Shown: piece by piece, positions 26,613 through 35,596 of the stretch | How positions within the stretch are numbered: position 1 is the stretch's first letter | Layout: each line of letters starts with the position of its first letter | Origin: Acetobacterium wieringae | GTDB lineage: Bacteria; Bacillota; Clostridia; Eubacteriales; Eubacteriaceae | Reading direction: 5' to 3' | Assembly: GCF_001766835.1 (NCBI RefSeq) | Contig: NZ_LKEU01000037.1 | Location: 143,146 to 207,145 of the forward strand | DNA length: 64,000 nt | Translations under genes and position numbers: made by a program | Notes under the pieces: generated by a model | The model's database searches: none | Told to the model about the DNA's origin: nothing | Seen by the model: the letters and a program-made list of their open reading frames with translations, nothing else

Positions 26613-27026
26613 CTATTTACTTCCTGATAAATGGTGATATAATGAGTCTATATCAAAGATCAACTCAATCATTTTCAGTAACAGGTGTTACGAATCATTT
26701 GTGTCAATCACTTGAAAAAATTACGACACTGGCAATAAGATCAATGTACCGACCCGAGGTTGAAGGTGAAAATTTGACCATGATGAAATAAGTTGATTAA
26801 ACGGCCGGGAAAACAATCTGCAACGAGTCAGATCTTCCAACTATTAAAAAGCGAAATCTTTTTTATAGAAGGATATCCCCTAATAAGTGTGTAATATTTA
26901 CACTGAAAAGTGAAAAAGAAGGTTTTTGATAAAATCAAAAGAAGGAGTCCAAACGGATGACGACTGAGATTGTGAGCTAAGCCGGTTTTGCAGGTGAAAT
27001 GGCAGAATCGGCTTAAGCTCTTTTTT
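26613..27026 (+). other. Intergenic region with promoter, 7-codon frame and strong terminator
   Basis: An extended -10 TGA-TATAAT (26635-26643) could start a transcript near 26650. Downstream lie palindromes GTGTAA-TAT-TTACAC (26889-26903) and TTTTGAT-AAA-ATCAAAA (26924-26940), then a well-placed GAAGGAG before a 7-codon frame MTTEIVS (26957-26980). Its stop is inside the stem of a strong hairpin (arms GAGCT-AAGCCG and CGGCTTAAGCTC) followed by six T (27021-27026). A terminator is clear; a small RNA or leader peptide is a guess. Confidence 0.5.
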
Positions 27027-27053
27027 GGGTTGGCAACAGATCCGCTTGTGGCC

Positions 27054-27734
27054 TTAAGACGATTCATTTAAGTTATTTATGTTTCTGATGGTAATAGTTT
27101 TAGCATCGAAATCGATCAAGCCATCCTGCCGCATTTTATTGAGTTCCCGACTCAGGGAGGACCGTTGAATGCCAAACCGCTGGGCCAGCTCTTTTTTTGA
27201 TGACGGCAATCGAACGATCTGACTTTTCTGAATCCGGGACTCATACCGTAAAAAATCGATGATGCACTGGCGGATTGTTTTCATCGAGATGGCATTGATC
27301 TTATCGGAAAGTATCAGGGTCTTATCTGAGATGACTTTCATCAGGCCAATCATAAAGGTGCGGTTCATCTGGCACAGTTCGAGAATCAGCTCCTGATGAA
27401 GATGGAGGATCACCGCTAGTGACTGAGCCAAGACGATCATCGGATAAGTATTGCGGCTGGAAAAAATCAGATTGGCTCCCAGCACGTCGCCATCCTGAAA
27501 AATGCTGATGGTCAGCACATTCCCCTCGCTGTCGAGATTCTGCACGGCGACCCGGCCGCTGAGAATCAGATCCATGGTGCGGCAACATTCGTTCTGAAAA
27601 TGGATCACCTGATCTTTTTGATATTCCCGTTTCTCATAGTAGTGGGCTCTAAAAACCTGGTTCAGGGCTTGATTTGAAAAATCCGCAAAAAGGCTATGAC
27701 TGGATAAGACTGCCATAAAATCCTGATGATTCAT
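27054..27734 (-). CDS. Crp/Fnr-family transcriptional regulator
   Basis: 226 residues: cyclic-nucleotide-binding fold (about 15-140) and a C-terminal winged HTH (K-K-E-L-A-Q-R-F-G-I-Q-R-S-S-L-S-R-E-L near residue 180). The N-terminal Cys set of FNR is absent; only a C-C pair near residue 50 is seen. The ATG at 27734 is preceded by TTTGGAGG. It is divergent from the permease operon and a Crp-like site lies between them, so it probably controls both. Confidence 0.9.
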   Translation of the reverse strand: MNHQDFMAVLSSHSLFADFSNQALNQVFRAHYYEKREYQKDQVIHFQNECCRTMDLILSGRVAVQNLDSEGNVLTISIFQDGDVLGANLIFSSRNTYPMIVLAQSLAVILHLHQELILELCQMNRTFMIGLMKVISDKTLILSDKINAISMKTIRQCIIDFLRYESRIQKSQIVRLPSSKKELAQRFGIQRSSLSRELNKMRQDGLIDFDAKTITIRNINNLNESS

Positions 27735-27750
27735 AAAATAACCTCCAAAG

Positions 27751-27793
27751 TGTGACCGTGGTAACATTTTATTTTACTGATTTACAGTATACT
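27751..27793 (+). promoter_or_regulatory. Crp/Fnr-type site and -10 of the permease operon
   Basis: TGTGACCGTGGTAACA (27751-27766) reads TGTTACC-AC-GGTCACA on the other strand. Its centre (27758.5) is 34.5 bp before the end of TATACT (27788-27793), i.e. about -41.5 from the expected start, the class II activator position. It also abuts the regulator's own ribosome binding site. Confidence 0.66.
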
Positions 27794-27849
27794 ATAGAAA
27801 ATTTGAATTTTGAAGCAGAAATTCGGATCATCAACTTGGAGGTTAAAAC

Positions 27850-28332
27850 ATGGATGTTTTTACACTGATTTTCTGGGTGATTACCCTGGTATGGCTGGGG
27901 TTTTCGCTGAAAAAAGACAAGGGCAAAACCCTGCAGGCCATTAAAATGTCCGGAGGGCTGATGAAAGGGATCGCCGGCGATATTCTCGGCATCTTGCTGC
28001 TGATTGGTCTGATCCTTACCTTTGTGCCACCGGAGACGATTAAAGCCACCATCGGCCAGGCCAATGAGGTTGTTTCCACGGTGCTGTTTGCGCTGCTGGG
28101 TAGCATCACCCTGATTCCCGCCTTTGTCGCCTTTCCGCTGGTGGCCTCGCTGGTGGATGCCGGTGCCAGCATCGTTCCGATTGTCGCTTTTCTGACCACG
28201 CTGACGATGGTGGGGGTGGTAACCTTTCCCCTGGAAAAAAGAGAGTTCGGACTGAAATTCACGCTGATCCGCAACTCGCTGAGCTTTGCTTTTGCCCTGG
28301 TAATTGCCCTGGCGATGGGGGTAATCCTATGA
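27850..28332 (+). CDS. Permease subunit, ArsP_1/DUF318-like
   Basis: 160 residues with about four to five membrane helices and the family pattern P-A-F-V-A-F-P-L-V-A-S-L near residue 90. It looks like half of an ArsP_1-type permease (PF03773), with the second half encoded by the next gene, whose start overlaps this stop by 4 nt. CTTGGAGG precedes the ATG. Transport substrate unknown; the family includes organoarsenical exporters and uncharacterised permeases. Confidence 0.75.
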   Translation: MDVFTLIFWVITLVWLGFSLKKDKGKTLQAIKMSGGLMKGIAGDILGILLLIGLILTFVPPETIKATIGQANEVVSTVLFALLGSITLIPAFVAFPLVASLVDAGASIVPIVAFLTTLTMVGVVTFPLEKREFGLKFTLIRNSLSFAFALVIALAMGVIL

Positions 28333-29057
28333 CCTTTTTGAAAAGCCAACTCAAAAACAACCGCTTTCTGATCATTGTACTCCTGGCATATGTAGCCGTT
28401 GGCATTTTCGCCCCGGACAAATTTCTGCCGTCGCTGGGCAACACCTGGTATTATGTCAAGGAAATGCTGCTGATCATGCCGGTAATCCTGCTGTTAACCT
28501 CATTGATATCCGCCTGGGTACCCAAAGAAACCATCGAAAATGCCTTTGGCCAGAACTCGGGGATCAAAGGTTCACTGTTTGCTTTTTTACTGGGCAGTTT
28601 TTCAGCCGGCCCCATTTACGCCGCCTTTCCGGTTTGTAAAATGCTCTTGAGCAAGGGCGCCAGTATTGCCAACATCGTCATCATCCTGTCCACCTGGGCG
28701 GTGATCAAAATTCCGATGCTGATCACCGAAAGCAAATTTCTCGGTCCCGAATTCATGGTCGTCCGGTGGATTCTGACCACCCTGGCGATTTTTCTGATGG
28801 GCTATCTTACCTCGCGGTTTGTCAAACCGGAGGATTTACCCGCCGATGATGAAGCCGCCGCTACAGATGGTCCCCTCGCTCTGAATGCAGACTATTGTGT
28901 GGGCTGTGGCCTGTGCGCCAAAATCGCCCCCAACCATTTTAAGATGGTCGGTAAAAAAGCGTCGATCATCAGCCAGACTCTGTCGCCCGGGGACGGCTTG
29001 ACCATCACGGATGCCGTGGCCAAATGTCCCGCCCGGATTATCCGGTTTTATAACTGA
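28329..29057 (+). CDS. Permease subunit with C-terminal [4Fe-4S] ferredoxin domain
   Basis: 242 residues. The first 165 form about five helices with the ArsP_1 motif G-S-F-S-A-G-P-I-Y-A-A-F-P near residue 90. After a short acidic linker comes a ferredoxin-like tail with Cys190, Cys193, Cys196 and Cys233 (C-x2-C-x2-C...C-P), enough for one [4Fe-4S] cluster. The tail would be cytoplasmic. With a Crp/Fnr regulator upstream, redox control of transport is a reasonable inference. Confidence 0.78.
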   Translation: MTFLKSQLKNNRFLIIVLLAYVAVGIFAPDKFLPSLGNTWYYVKEMLLIMPVILLLTSLISAWVPKETIENAFGQNSGIKGSLFAFLLGSFSAGPIYAAFPVCKMLLSKGASIANIVIILSTWAVIKIPMLITESKFLGPEFMVVRWILTTLAIFLMGYLTSRFVKPEDLPADDEAAATDGPLALNADYCVGCGLCAKIAPNHFKMVGKKASIISQTLSPGDGLTITDAVAKCPARIIRFYN

Positions 29058-29058
29058 A

Positions 29059-29097
29059 AAAATCTCCCTGACACCGTTACGTGTCAGGGAGATTTTT
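29059..29097 (+). terminator. Terminator of the permease operon
   Basis: Perfect 16-bp stem (arms AAAATCTCCCTGACAC and GTGTCAGGGAGATTTT) with a 6-nt loop and trailing T. Confidence 0.88.
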
Positions 29098-29197
29098 TGC
29101 TTTTTTCAGCTGAAATCAACAGCATCTGTTAGCGCTATGAATGACGCTTTTCTTTGTTTATTTCGACATTTTTTCTGTTTTCGCTACCCTTGACAAC

Positions 29198-29608
29198 TTA
29201 GGCCGTTTTAAGCAATCCTTTTTCGCCACACAGCCGGGTCAACTCTTCCCCGATGATCCGGGTCATCTGATTGAGATCAATGTTTTCACCATTTAGCACG
29301 TCATACCAGCCACCGGTCACGGCATCACCAACCGTTTCTTTAAGGATGCCGCCGACACCATTGTAGATTTTGGTGATCGTCACGGTGGTTCCGCTTAAAG
29401 CCACCTGAATCACATACTTATCCACCGGTGGAAACTGAATGCAATGCATGATCCCTTTTCCGGTTAATTGAGGTTCCCCGCAGGGATAAGTTCCTGTTTT
29501 CATGATCTCATGCAGTTCTTCATAACTCAGTTTTTGATTGAGTTTGACCTTATCATAGCTTTTAATCATATCCTTTGAACCCTGTTTAAACTTGTCAAAA
29601 AATCCCAT
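29198..29608 (-). CDS. Hypothetical cytoplasmic protein
   Basis: 136 residues, soluble, mixed alpha/beta, basic N-terminus (MGFFDKFKQGSKDMIKSYDK). No family recognised. AAGGAGTT precedes the ATG. It is a single gene with no obvious partner. Confidence 0.72.
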   Translation of the reverse strand: MGFFDKFKQGSKDMIKSYDKVKLNQKLSYEELHEIMKTGTYPCGEPQLTGKGIMHCIQFPPVDKYVIQVALSGTTVTITKIYNGVGGILKETVGDAVTGGWYDVLNGENIDLNQMTRIIGEELTRLCGEKGLLKTA

Positions 29609-29872
29609 TATTGAACTCCTTGCTAATTGAAATGGTTAGACGTATCTTATAAATACGTTTCTATTCAAATTTTAACCCTTTCATCGGCCATCCACAATCG
29701 CAGTTCACACCGAAAATCAGCCATTCACGAAGTCCTGTCGGGGAAAATCGCAGCCATGCATAATTCTTATTTTTTGTCGAATGCGATAATGATATATTCC
29801 CGGCTGTTCGGGTATTAAGTTTATATAGATGACCGCCAAAAGCTTTCACACTGTGGAAGGGAGGTGAAATTC

Positions 29873-30793
29873 ATGAAAGATTCAGAATTTTGTCCAAAGT
29901 GCGGAGCAACGCTGGAACCTGGCGAACCATTCTGCGGGAACTGCGGTTTTAATACCGAATCAACGGAGCCGAACATGCTGGTTCCTCAAGATCCTATTCA
30001 ACCGGCTCAGATTGTTTCAGCCCCACTGTCCGGGCCGCCGAAACCATCATCGAGCGGATCACAGAAGACGGTGATTATCATTCTGTCCGTGCTGCTGGGG
30101 GTGATTGTCTTAATCGGCGGCGCCTCATTTTTATGGTTTGCGCTCAAGGATAGCGTCAATCCGCCCAACACCAGTCAGGGATTAACCGGAGAAAAAAAGA
30201 CCACCATCGATCTGCCTACCTATTCCTTAAACGAAGGCAGTTATACCTCATCGCAGCAGGTCACGATTAACAAACCCGCTGGTGAGGATATTGTTGTCTA
30301 CTTTACCATTGACGGAACCGATCCCACTGACAAATCCAGTCGTTATGACAGCGCCATTGTGCTCAATGCGACCACCACCCTGAAGAGTATTGCCATTGAC
30401 AAGTATGGCAATCAAAGTGGTATTAAAACTGGTACCTACACCATCACCATTCCGCAACAGGCCACGACCCAGCCAAACACCACCACACCACCGGCAACCG
30501 TCGATCCGGCTATATCCGAATGGCAGCAATTTGAAGACAACATCAGCGGCACCTGGAAATGGACCGATGGTAGTGGCTTTACTCTTTATTACCAGTTCAG
30601 CAATGGCATGCTCCTGGTAACTGACGGCGGCAGCGACTATTATTATGATTACTATTCATCAACGGTTACAACCGGCACCAACGGCACCATCGGTACCATC
30701 TATACCGGCGGCGACCTGATTTACATTGACTGTAACCCATTGGGTGACAATGCCATCTATATCAATGGTTATCTCTGTAGCTATGTCCCCTGA
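29873..30793 (+). CDS. Zinc-ribbon membrane protein with chitobiase-like C-terminal domain
   Basis: 306 residues. An N-terminal zinc ribbon (C-P-K-C near residue 7, C-G-N-C-G near 22) is followed by a Pro/Ser linker, one membrane helix (about 65-88), and an outside domain with the CHB_HEX-type motif Y-F-T-I-D-G-T-D-P-T near 143, then a Thr/Pro linker and a small beta-rich domain. The ATG is preceded by GGAAGGGAGG. A membrane-anchored sensor or scaffold is likely; function unknown. Confidence 0.8.
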   Translation: MKDSEFCPKCGATLEPGEPFCGNCGFNTESTEPNMLVPQDPIQPAQIVSAPLSGPPKPSSSGSQKTVIIILSVLLGVIVLIGGASFLWFALKDSVNPPNTSQGLTGEKKTTIDLPTYSLNEGSYTSSQQVTINKPAGEDIVVYFTIDGTDPTDKSSRYDSAIVLNATTTLKSIAIDKYGNQSGIKTGTYTITIPQQATTQPNTTTPPATVDPAISEWQQFEDNISGTWKWTDGSGFTLYYQFSNGMLLVTDGGSDYYYDYYSSTVTTGTNGTIGTIYTGGDLIYIDCNPLGDNAIYINGYLCSYVP

Positions 30794-30831
30794 ACAAAAA
30801 TTGTTGCGAGCACCGGAAGGGAGTTAAAATT

Positions 30832-30900
30832 ATGACAATCGGAAAACAAAACTGAGGCTGAGGCTGCATCAGGATGCAGAATCAGCCTCAGTTTTGTTTT
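30832..30900 (+). terminator. 7-codon frame overlapping a strong terminator hairpin
   Basis: GGAAGGGAG precedes a 7-codon frame MTIGKQN (30832-30855). Its stop lies in the stem of a 19-bp hairpin (30843-30900) with a nested arm CTGCATC/GATGCAG and a T-rich 3' side. The hairpin is the likely terminator of the zinc-ribbon gene. The rest of the gap to 31102 shows nothing else. Confidence 0.75.
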
Positions 30901-31102
30901 GATAACCGCCGTTGTCGCATTGCTAGAATACCGGCTTCCCGCTTGACGTCATCAAATTGTTTGGCTATAATCGAAATAGCCTGTCTTTCAAAAGGCGCAA
31001 GGTGCAAGGCAACCAAAACGATATCGGCGCTTGCAAAACTGGATGCAAAAAACACACGGCACATTTACAGCCACTAAAGCGATTAGGAAGGAGGAACAAG
31101 GA

Positions 31103-32149
31103 TTGGCGTTATTTTTTATTCTGCTGCTGGCTTTTGTCAGTCTTGTCAGCACCCTGCTAATGGTTTTTGGTTCCGGTAAAATGATTCCTTTCACCGATGC
31201 CAGTGGTCGAGTACTGCCTGGCAGTTTATCGGAAAAATCCTGGGTACCCATCAACGGCATTGAAATGGGGATGATCATCAAATCCCGGGACTTACGAAAA
31301 CCGGTGCTACTGTTTGTTCACGGCGGTCCGGGGATGCCGGAGTATTGGCTGAATCACACCTATCCCGCCCGGCTGGAAGAATTGTTTACGGTAGTGTGGT
31401 GGGATCAGCGGGGCGCCGGTCTGTCCTTCAACACTCAGATTCCCCCAGCCACGATGACCACCGAGCAACTGGTAGCAGATACCCTTTCGGTAACCCACTA
31501 TCTGCGCCAGCGCTTTCGTCAGGATAAAATCTATCTGATGGCCCATTCCTTTGGCAGCTATATCGGGATTCAGGCGGCGGCTCGAGCCCCACAGCTCTAC
31601 CATGCCTATATCGGGGTGGCCCAGTCGGTCAATCTGGCCTTGTCGGAAGAACTGGCTTATGAATGGCTGCTGGACTTTTATGTAGATGACCAAAAAACAC
31701 TGGCCCAACTGAAAAAAGCCCCCTATGGCACTGCCGCATACGAAAAGCTGCGGGATCGGGTCATGCACGAAGCGGGCATCGGCACCACCCACACGATGTA
31801 TTCGGTGATCTCCGGCATTTTTCTGGCAGTGATGAAACACCAGGAATATATGATAAAAGAAAAGTTACATATCTGGCAGGGCAAAGCTTTTAGTCAACAA
31901 TCAATCGTCAATGAAGAATTCCGGCAAGCCAACCTCAGCGACATCGTCACCCGGCTGGACATCCCGGTGCTGTTTTTTTCCGGCGCCTACGATTATACCG
32001 TCAACCGATTTCTGTCTGAGGTCTATCTGGAAGAATTGCAGGCCCCGGAAAAGCATTTCTATCTTTTTGAAGACTCGGCCCACAGCCCTATTTTTGAGGA
32101 ACCGGAAGCGGTACTGGCCATTCTAAATGAATTAATCTGCCAACGATAA
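31103..32149 (+). CDS. Membrane-anchored alpha/beta hydrolase (proline iminopeptidase-like)
   Basis: 348 residues from a TTG start that lies 8 nt after GGAAGGAGG; the earlier in-frame ATG lacks such a site. An N-terminal helix (residues about 2-22) anchors it outside. Motifs: oxyanion H-G-G-P-G near residue 74, W-W-D-Q-R-G-A-G near 101, nucleophile in A-H-S-F-G-S near 153, His in S-A-H-S-P near 328. This order is typical of prolyl iminopeptidase-like hydrolases. Substrate unknown. Confidence 0.84.
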   Translation: MALFFILLLAFVSLVSTLLMVFGSGKMIPFTDASGRVLPGSLSEKSWVPINGIEMGMIIKSRDLRKPVLLFVHGGPGMPEYWLNHTYPARLEELFTVVWWDQRGAGLSFNTQIPPATMTTEQLVADTLSVTHYLRQRFRQDKIYLMAHSFGSYIGIQAAARAPQLYHAYIGVAQSVNLALSEELAYEWLLDFYVDDQKTLAQLKKAPYGTAAYEKLRDRVMHEAGIGTTHTMYSVISGIFLAVMKHQEYMIKEKLHIWQGKAFSQQSIVNEEFRQANLSDIVTRLDIPVLFFSGAYDYTVNRFLSEVYLEELQAPEKHFYLFEDSAHSPIFEEPEAVLAILNELICQR

Positions 32150-32190
32150 AAGCAACCTGGATGCAATTGCACCGAGGTTGCTTTGTTTTT
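32149..32190 (+). terminator. Terminator between hydrolase and second chemoreceptor gene
   Basis: AAAGCAACCT/AGGTTGCTTT stem with inner complementarity, followed by GTTTTT. It probably serves both converging genes. Confidence 0.72.
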
Positions 32191-32197
32191 GCTTATA

Positions 32198-35100
32198 TTA
32201 ATACTTATCCATCTCTGCCTCATTCAGGAAGATGTCAATCTGTGGTGTTTCAAAACTTACCGGCTTTGATTCCGGTTGCATTGGATTTCTTATACTGCTT
32301 TCCGAGCGCTTCCCTTTGAGACGGAAAGCACCGACCATCTGCTTAAGGATTTCGGCCTGACCCGAGAGTTCCTCACTGGCAGCAGCACTTTGTTCGGCAG
32401 TGGCAGAGTTGGTCTGAACAACCTGGGAAACCTGTTCAATCCCCTGATTGATCTGGGCAATTTCTGAGGCCTGATCATTGGAGGCCCGGGCAATATCACC
32501 CACCAGACCCGTTACCTTCTCAATTTGATTGAGGATTTCTTTTAAGCTGTCGGCGGTTTGTCCGGCTATTTTTGAACCAGCTTCTGTTTTGGTGATAGAC
32601 CCCTCAATCAAAGCAGTGGTTTCCTTGGCGGCTTCGGCACTCCGTGCTGCCAGGGTTCGTACTTCTTCAGCAACCACTGCAAAGCCCTTGCCATGTTGTC
32701 CCGCCCGGGCCGCTTCAACGGCGGCATTCAGCGCCAGGATATTAGTCTGGAAGGCAATGTCATCAATCACCTTGATGATTTTTGAAATATTACTGGACGC
32801 CTCATTGATTTCCACCATTGCCGCAACCATTTCAGCCATTTGGGTGTTGCCCACCTCGGCATTGGTTTTCACCTCCGTGGCCAGTTCATTGGCATTGTTG
32901 GCATTTTGGGCATTGCGCTTGGTTTCGCTGGCGACTTCCTCAATCGATGCGGTCAGTTCCTGAATCGAACTGGCCTGTTCGGTGGTTCCTTGAGAGAGAG
33001 CCTGTCCGCCATCAGAAATTTGAATGGCCCCAGCTTCCACCTGACCCGCTGCCTCATTAATATCGGACATGGTCTGACTCAACGTTGTGGTGATTCCATT
33101 AAGGGCTGATTTAATGGCCTGGAAGTCGCCCAGATAGTCGTCGGTAATTTCCAGATCCAGATTGCCCGAACCGACTTCTTTTAAGGTATATGCAATTTCA
33201 TCCACATAGCGTTTCAGGAATGCGACGGTCTGATTCATATCCTCTTTGATCCGGGTATAATCACCGTTGTAATTCCCCACCATTCCGGTGTTAAGATTCC
33301 CCTGGGCCAGTTCTTTAAGGGTTGCCGAAGCTTCCTGTACTGGTGCGACCACAGCGTCCAGAGTCGCATTGACACCGTCCACAATTTTAGCAAAGTCACC
33401 CTGATGACGACTGGCATCAGCCCGGGTATCGAGTTGGCCTTCAATCCCGGCCTGGGCCAGCATCGTGGCATCGGCAATCAGATTGTCAACCGAATCTTTA
33501 ACCTCGGATAAACTGTTGCGAATTTCAGCAAACTGTGCACTGACATCCGAAGTATACTCATCAGCCTGACCGATTTCCAGATCAAAAGCCAGATTGCCCT
33601 GAGACAGGCAGGTCAGATTGTTTGCCAGTCTGGCAACCTCGTTGCTGGTATAATTGCTGACCCGGATCATCGGGGTCAGATCAGTTATGATTTCCACAAA
33701 ACCAACATTTTCGCCCTGGGCATTTTTAAGATACGCAGTATCCTGCTTATTATTCTTACCGCACCATTCAAAATAGGTTTCCCCAATACCCTGATCAACC
33801 AGACGACGGATACCGCAGCCTTCTGTCTGACAAATATTGGCCCCGGCATGGTGGCAGTCCATCCCCACGGCTGCTTTCCGATCGGTAATAACATTGCCCT
33901 CAACCATCAGCGTTTCAAACGCCTTGTTCATAAAGGCCCATTTCATGTCATTATCAGTGACATGCAGGGGAAATGGCACCGAGTCAATGATGGCCTCATA
34001 CCAGACCATCTTATCGACCACCGTATCCATGGTGCCATTAACCCCCTCGATAATTTCTTTAAAGCCGCCGTTAAAGGCATCAACATTCCCGCGGGTCTGC
34101 CATTGCCCCTGGATCGCCGATAAAGCCAGCATCGTGGTTTCATTGATCAGATCCCGGATCGTCTCGATCGTACGTTTCAGGGCCGGTGAGATTTCATCAT
34201 CGGGATCATCCACCGCAACATTGGCTGAAACATCACCATTGGAAATCTGGTTCATCGTGGCGATGACGACATTCTGAAGATCATCGGCCAGCTGGTTCAT
34301 CGAGGCGGTCATTTCACCGACCTCATCGTGGGAGGCTATTTCCAGCCGGGTACTGAGATGTCCCCGGGTCATTTCCCGGATCATCTCGTTGAGATCAATA
34401 ATCGGTTTTGAGATCCTCCGGGCCAGGACAAAGGTGACGACAGCACCGACCAGTAAAATAATCAGCGAAGCAATCAGAATGACGTTTCTCAGATTATTAA
34501 GGGGTGCCAGCACATCGTCTTCAAATTTTGTGACAATCAGGGCCCAGTCGGTTCCGGGGATAGGGGCCGTGTAGGCCAGTTTGGCATCGCCCTGAAAATC
34601 GTAGGTAATGCTGCCGGGTTGACCGACCCCCAATTCCTGAATCGCCAGCCCCAATTCTTTATTGGGGCCGTTGGTTTCAATCTCATCAAAAACGTTGGTC
34701 TGATCCAGTAGCAGTTGTTCGTTGGGATGGGCCATCATATCGCCTTGTGCGTTAATGATCATCCCGTACTTGCGTTCACCATCGCCCATGGCATTGGTGA
34801 TCTCCAGCATAAAGCCGGGATCTCTTCGCCCCACCAGAATACCGACGACCTGACCATTGTTTTTGATCGGGGCGACCTCAAGAACGACCGGCTGATTGGT
34901 AGCCGCACTGATGGTAATATCGGAAATTGCCGTTTTACCGGCAAAACCGTCTTCATACCAGGATTGGCCCTCGGTCTTAAATTCCTGACCGCCAAGAATA
35001 TATCGGGCATTGCGGTTCAGATCGACAACGGCGATATCCTGGTAGCCTAAACGCTCCACATCAACGGAAATGGTGGTAACCTGAGTATTCCAGTCCATCG

Positions 35101-35347
35101 TCGCAGTCCGGGACCGGAGGGCTACTTCTTCCAGCCTCCCCAGATTGGCGTCGATGACAGAACCAAGATAATCGGCACCCTGGTTGACGAAGGCCTCCTC
35201 CTGGGTACTGGCTTCATTGGAGAGGGCCGTGGACCCAAAATTAATGGCAATCAACCCCAGGGTTATTAAGGTTGCTGCCAGAATCAGGGTCGTGAAAGCC
35301 ATTAATTTGGTCGATAAATGGATTTTTCTGGTTTGTGTTTCTTTCAT
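32198..35347 (-). CDS. Methyl-accepting chemotaxis protein with dCache sensor and Cys-rich PAS
   Basis: 1049 residues. TM1 about residues 14-36, dCache sensor about 40-285, TM2 about 287-311, HAMP, then a PAS domain (about 448-560) with Cys498, Cys506 and Cys511 matching three of the four PAS cysteines of the receptor at 7591-10668. HAMP-like repeats and the conserved signalling hairpin follow, then a short tail (E-T-P-Q-I-D-I-F). AAAGGAG lies 7 nt before the ATG at 35347; upstream ATGs overlap it. Divergent from a PAS-BTAD regulator. Confidence 0.92.
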   Translation of the reverse strand: MKETQTRKIHLSTKLMAFTTLILAATLITLGLIAINFGSTALSNEASTQEEAFVNQGADYLGSVIDANLGRLEEVALRSRTATMDWNTQVTTISVDVERLGYQDIAVVDLNRNARYILGGQEFKTEGQSWYEDGFAGKTAISDITISAATNQPVVLEVAPIKNNGQVVGILVGRRDPGFMLEITNAMGDGERKYGMIINAQGDMMAHPNEQLLLDQTNVFDEIETNGPNKELGLAIQELGVGQPGSITYDFQGDAKLAYTAPIPGTDWALIVTKFEDDVLAPLNNLRNVILIASLIILLVGAVVTFVLARRISKPIIDLNEMIREMTRGHLSTRLEIASHDEVGEMTASMNQLADDLQNVVIATMNQISNGDVSANVAVDDPDDEISPALKRTIETIRDLINETTMLALSAIQGQWQTRGNVDAFNGGFKEIIEGVNGTMDTVVDKMVWYEAIIDSVPFPLHVTDNDMKWAFMNKAFETLMVEGNVITDRKAAVGMDCHHAGANICQTEGCGIRRLVDQGIGETYFEWCGKNNKQDTAYLKNAQGENVGFVEIITDLTPMIRVSNYTSNEVARLANNLTCLSQGNLAFDLEIGQADEYTSDVSAQFAEIRNSLSEVKDSVDNLIADATMLAQAGIEGQLDTRADASRHQGDFAKIVDGVNATLDAVVAPVQEASATLKELAQGNLNTGMVGNYNGDYTRIKEDMNQTVAFLKRYVDEIAYTLKEVGSGNLDLEITDDYLGDFQAIKSALNGITTTLSQTMSDINEAAGQVEAGAIQISDGGQALSQGTTEQASSIQELTASIEEVASETKRNAQNANNANELATEVKTNAEVGNTQMAEMVAAMVEINEASSNISKIIKVIDDIAFQTNILALNAAVEAARAGQHGKGFAVVAEEVRTLAARSAEAAKETTALIEGSITKTEAGSKIAGQTADSLKEILNQIEKVTGLVGDIARASNDQASEIAQINQGIEQVSQVVQTNSATAEQSAAASEELSGQAEILKQMVGAFRLKGKRSESSIRNPMQPESKPVSFETPQIDIFLNEAEMDKY

Positions 35348-35499
35348 GATCATACTCCTTTTTTGGATATCGTCGATTATTTTATTCATCTTCAACGCCT
35401 GATTCCCCCTTAAGCACGGCTACCTTTAATCTGCTTAAACGACTGGATTTATTCGTTAAAGATAATTATAAATATATAGGAATTATTTTGATTTAACGC

Positions 35500-35528
35500 T
35501 TGAAAAACGCACTTTTTAGAATTATACT
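35500..35528 (+). promoter_or_regulatory. Promoter of the PAS-BTAD regulator
   Basis: TTGAAA (35500-35505), 17-bp spacer, TATACT (35523-35528), about 70 nt before the start codon. Confidence 0.66.
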
Positions 35529-35596
35529 AAATGAGTCTCAACAATTTCTCAACAAAATAGAGCAATCCAATTCAGCGCTTCTCTGGAGGTAGATAC

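Noticed and set aside
26567..26791. Short plus-strand frame near the extended -10 element
   Set aside because: The promoter -10 overlaps its likely ATG and there is no ribosome binding site; kept only as part of the intergenic description.
26924..26940. FNR box TTGAT-N-ATCAA
   Set aside because: The spacer is 3 nt rather than 4 and no promoter sits at a fitting distance.
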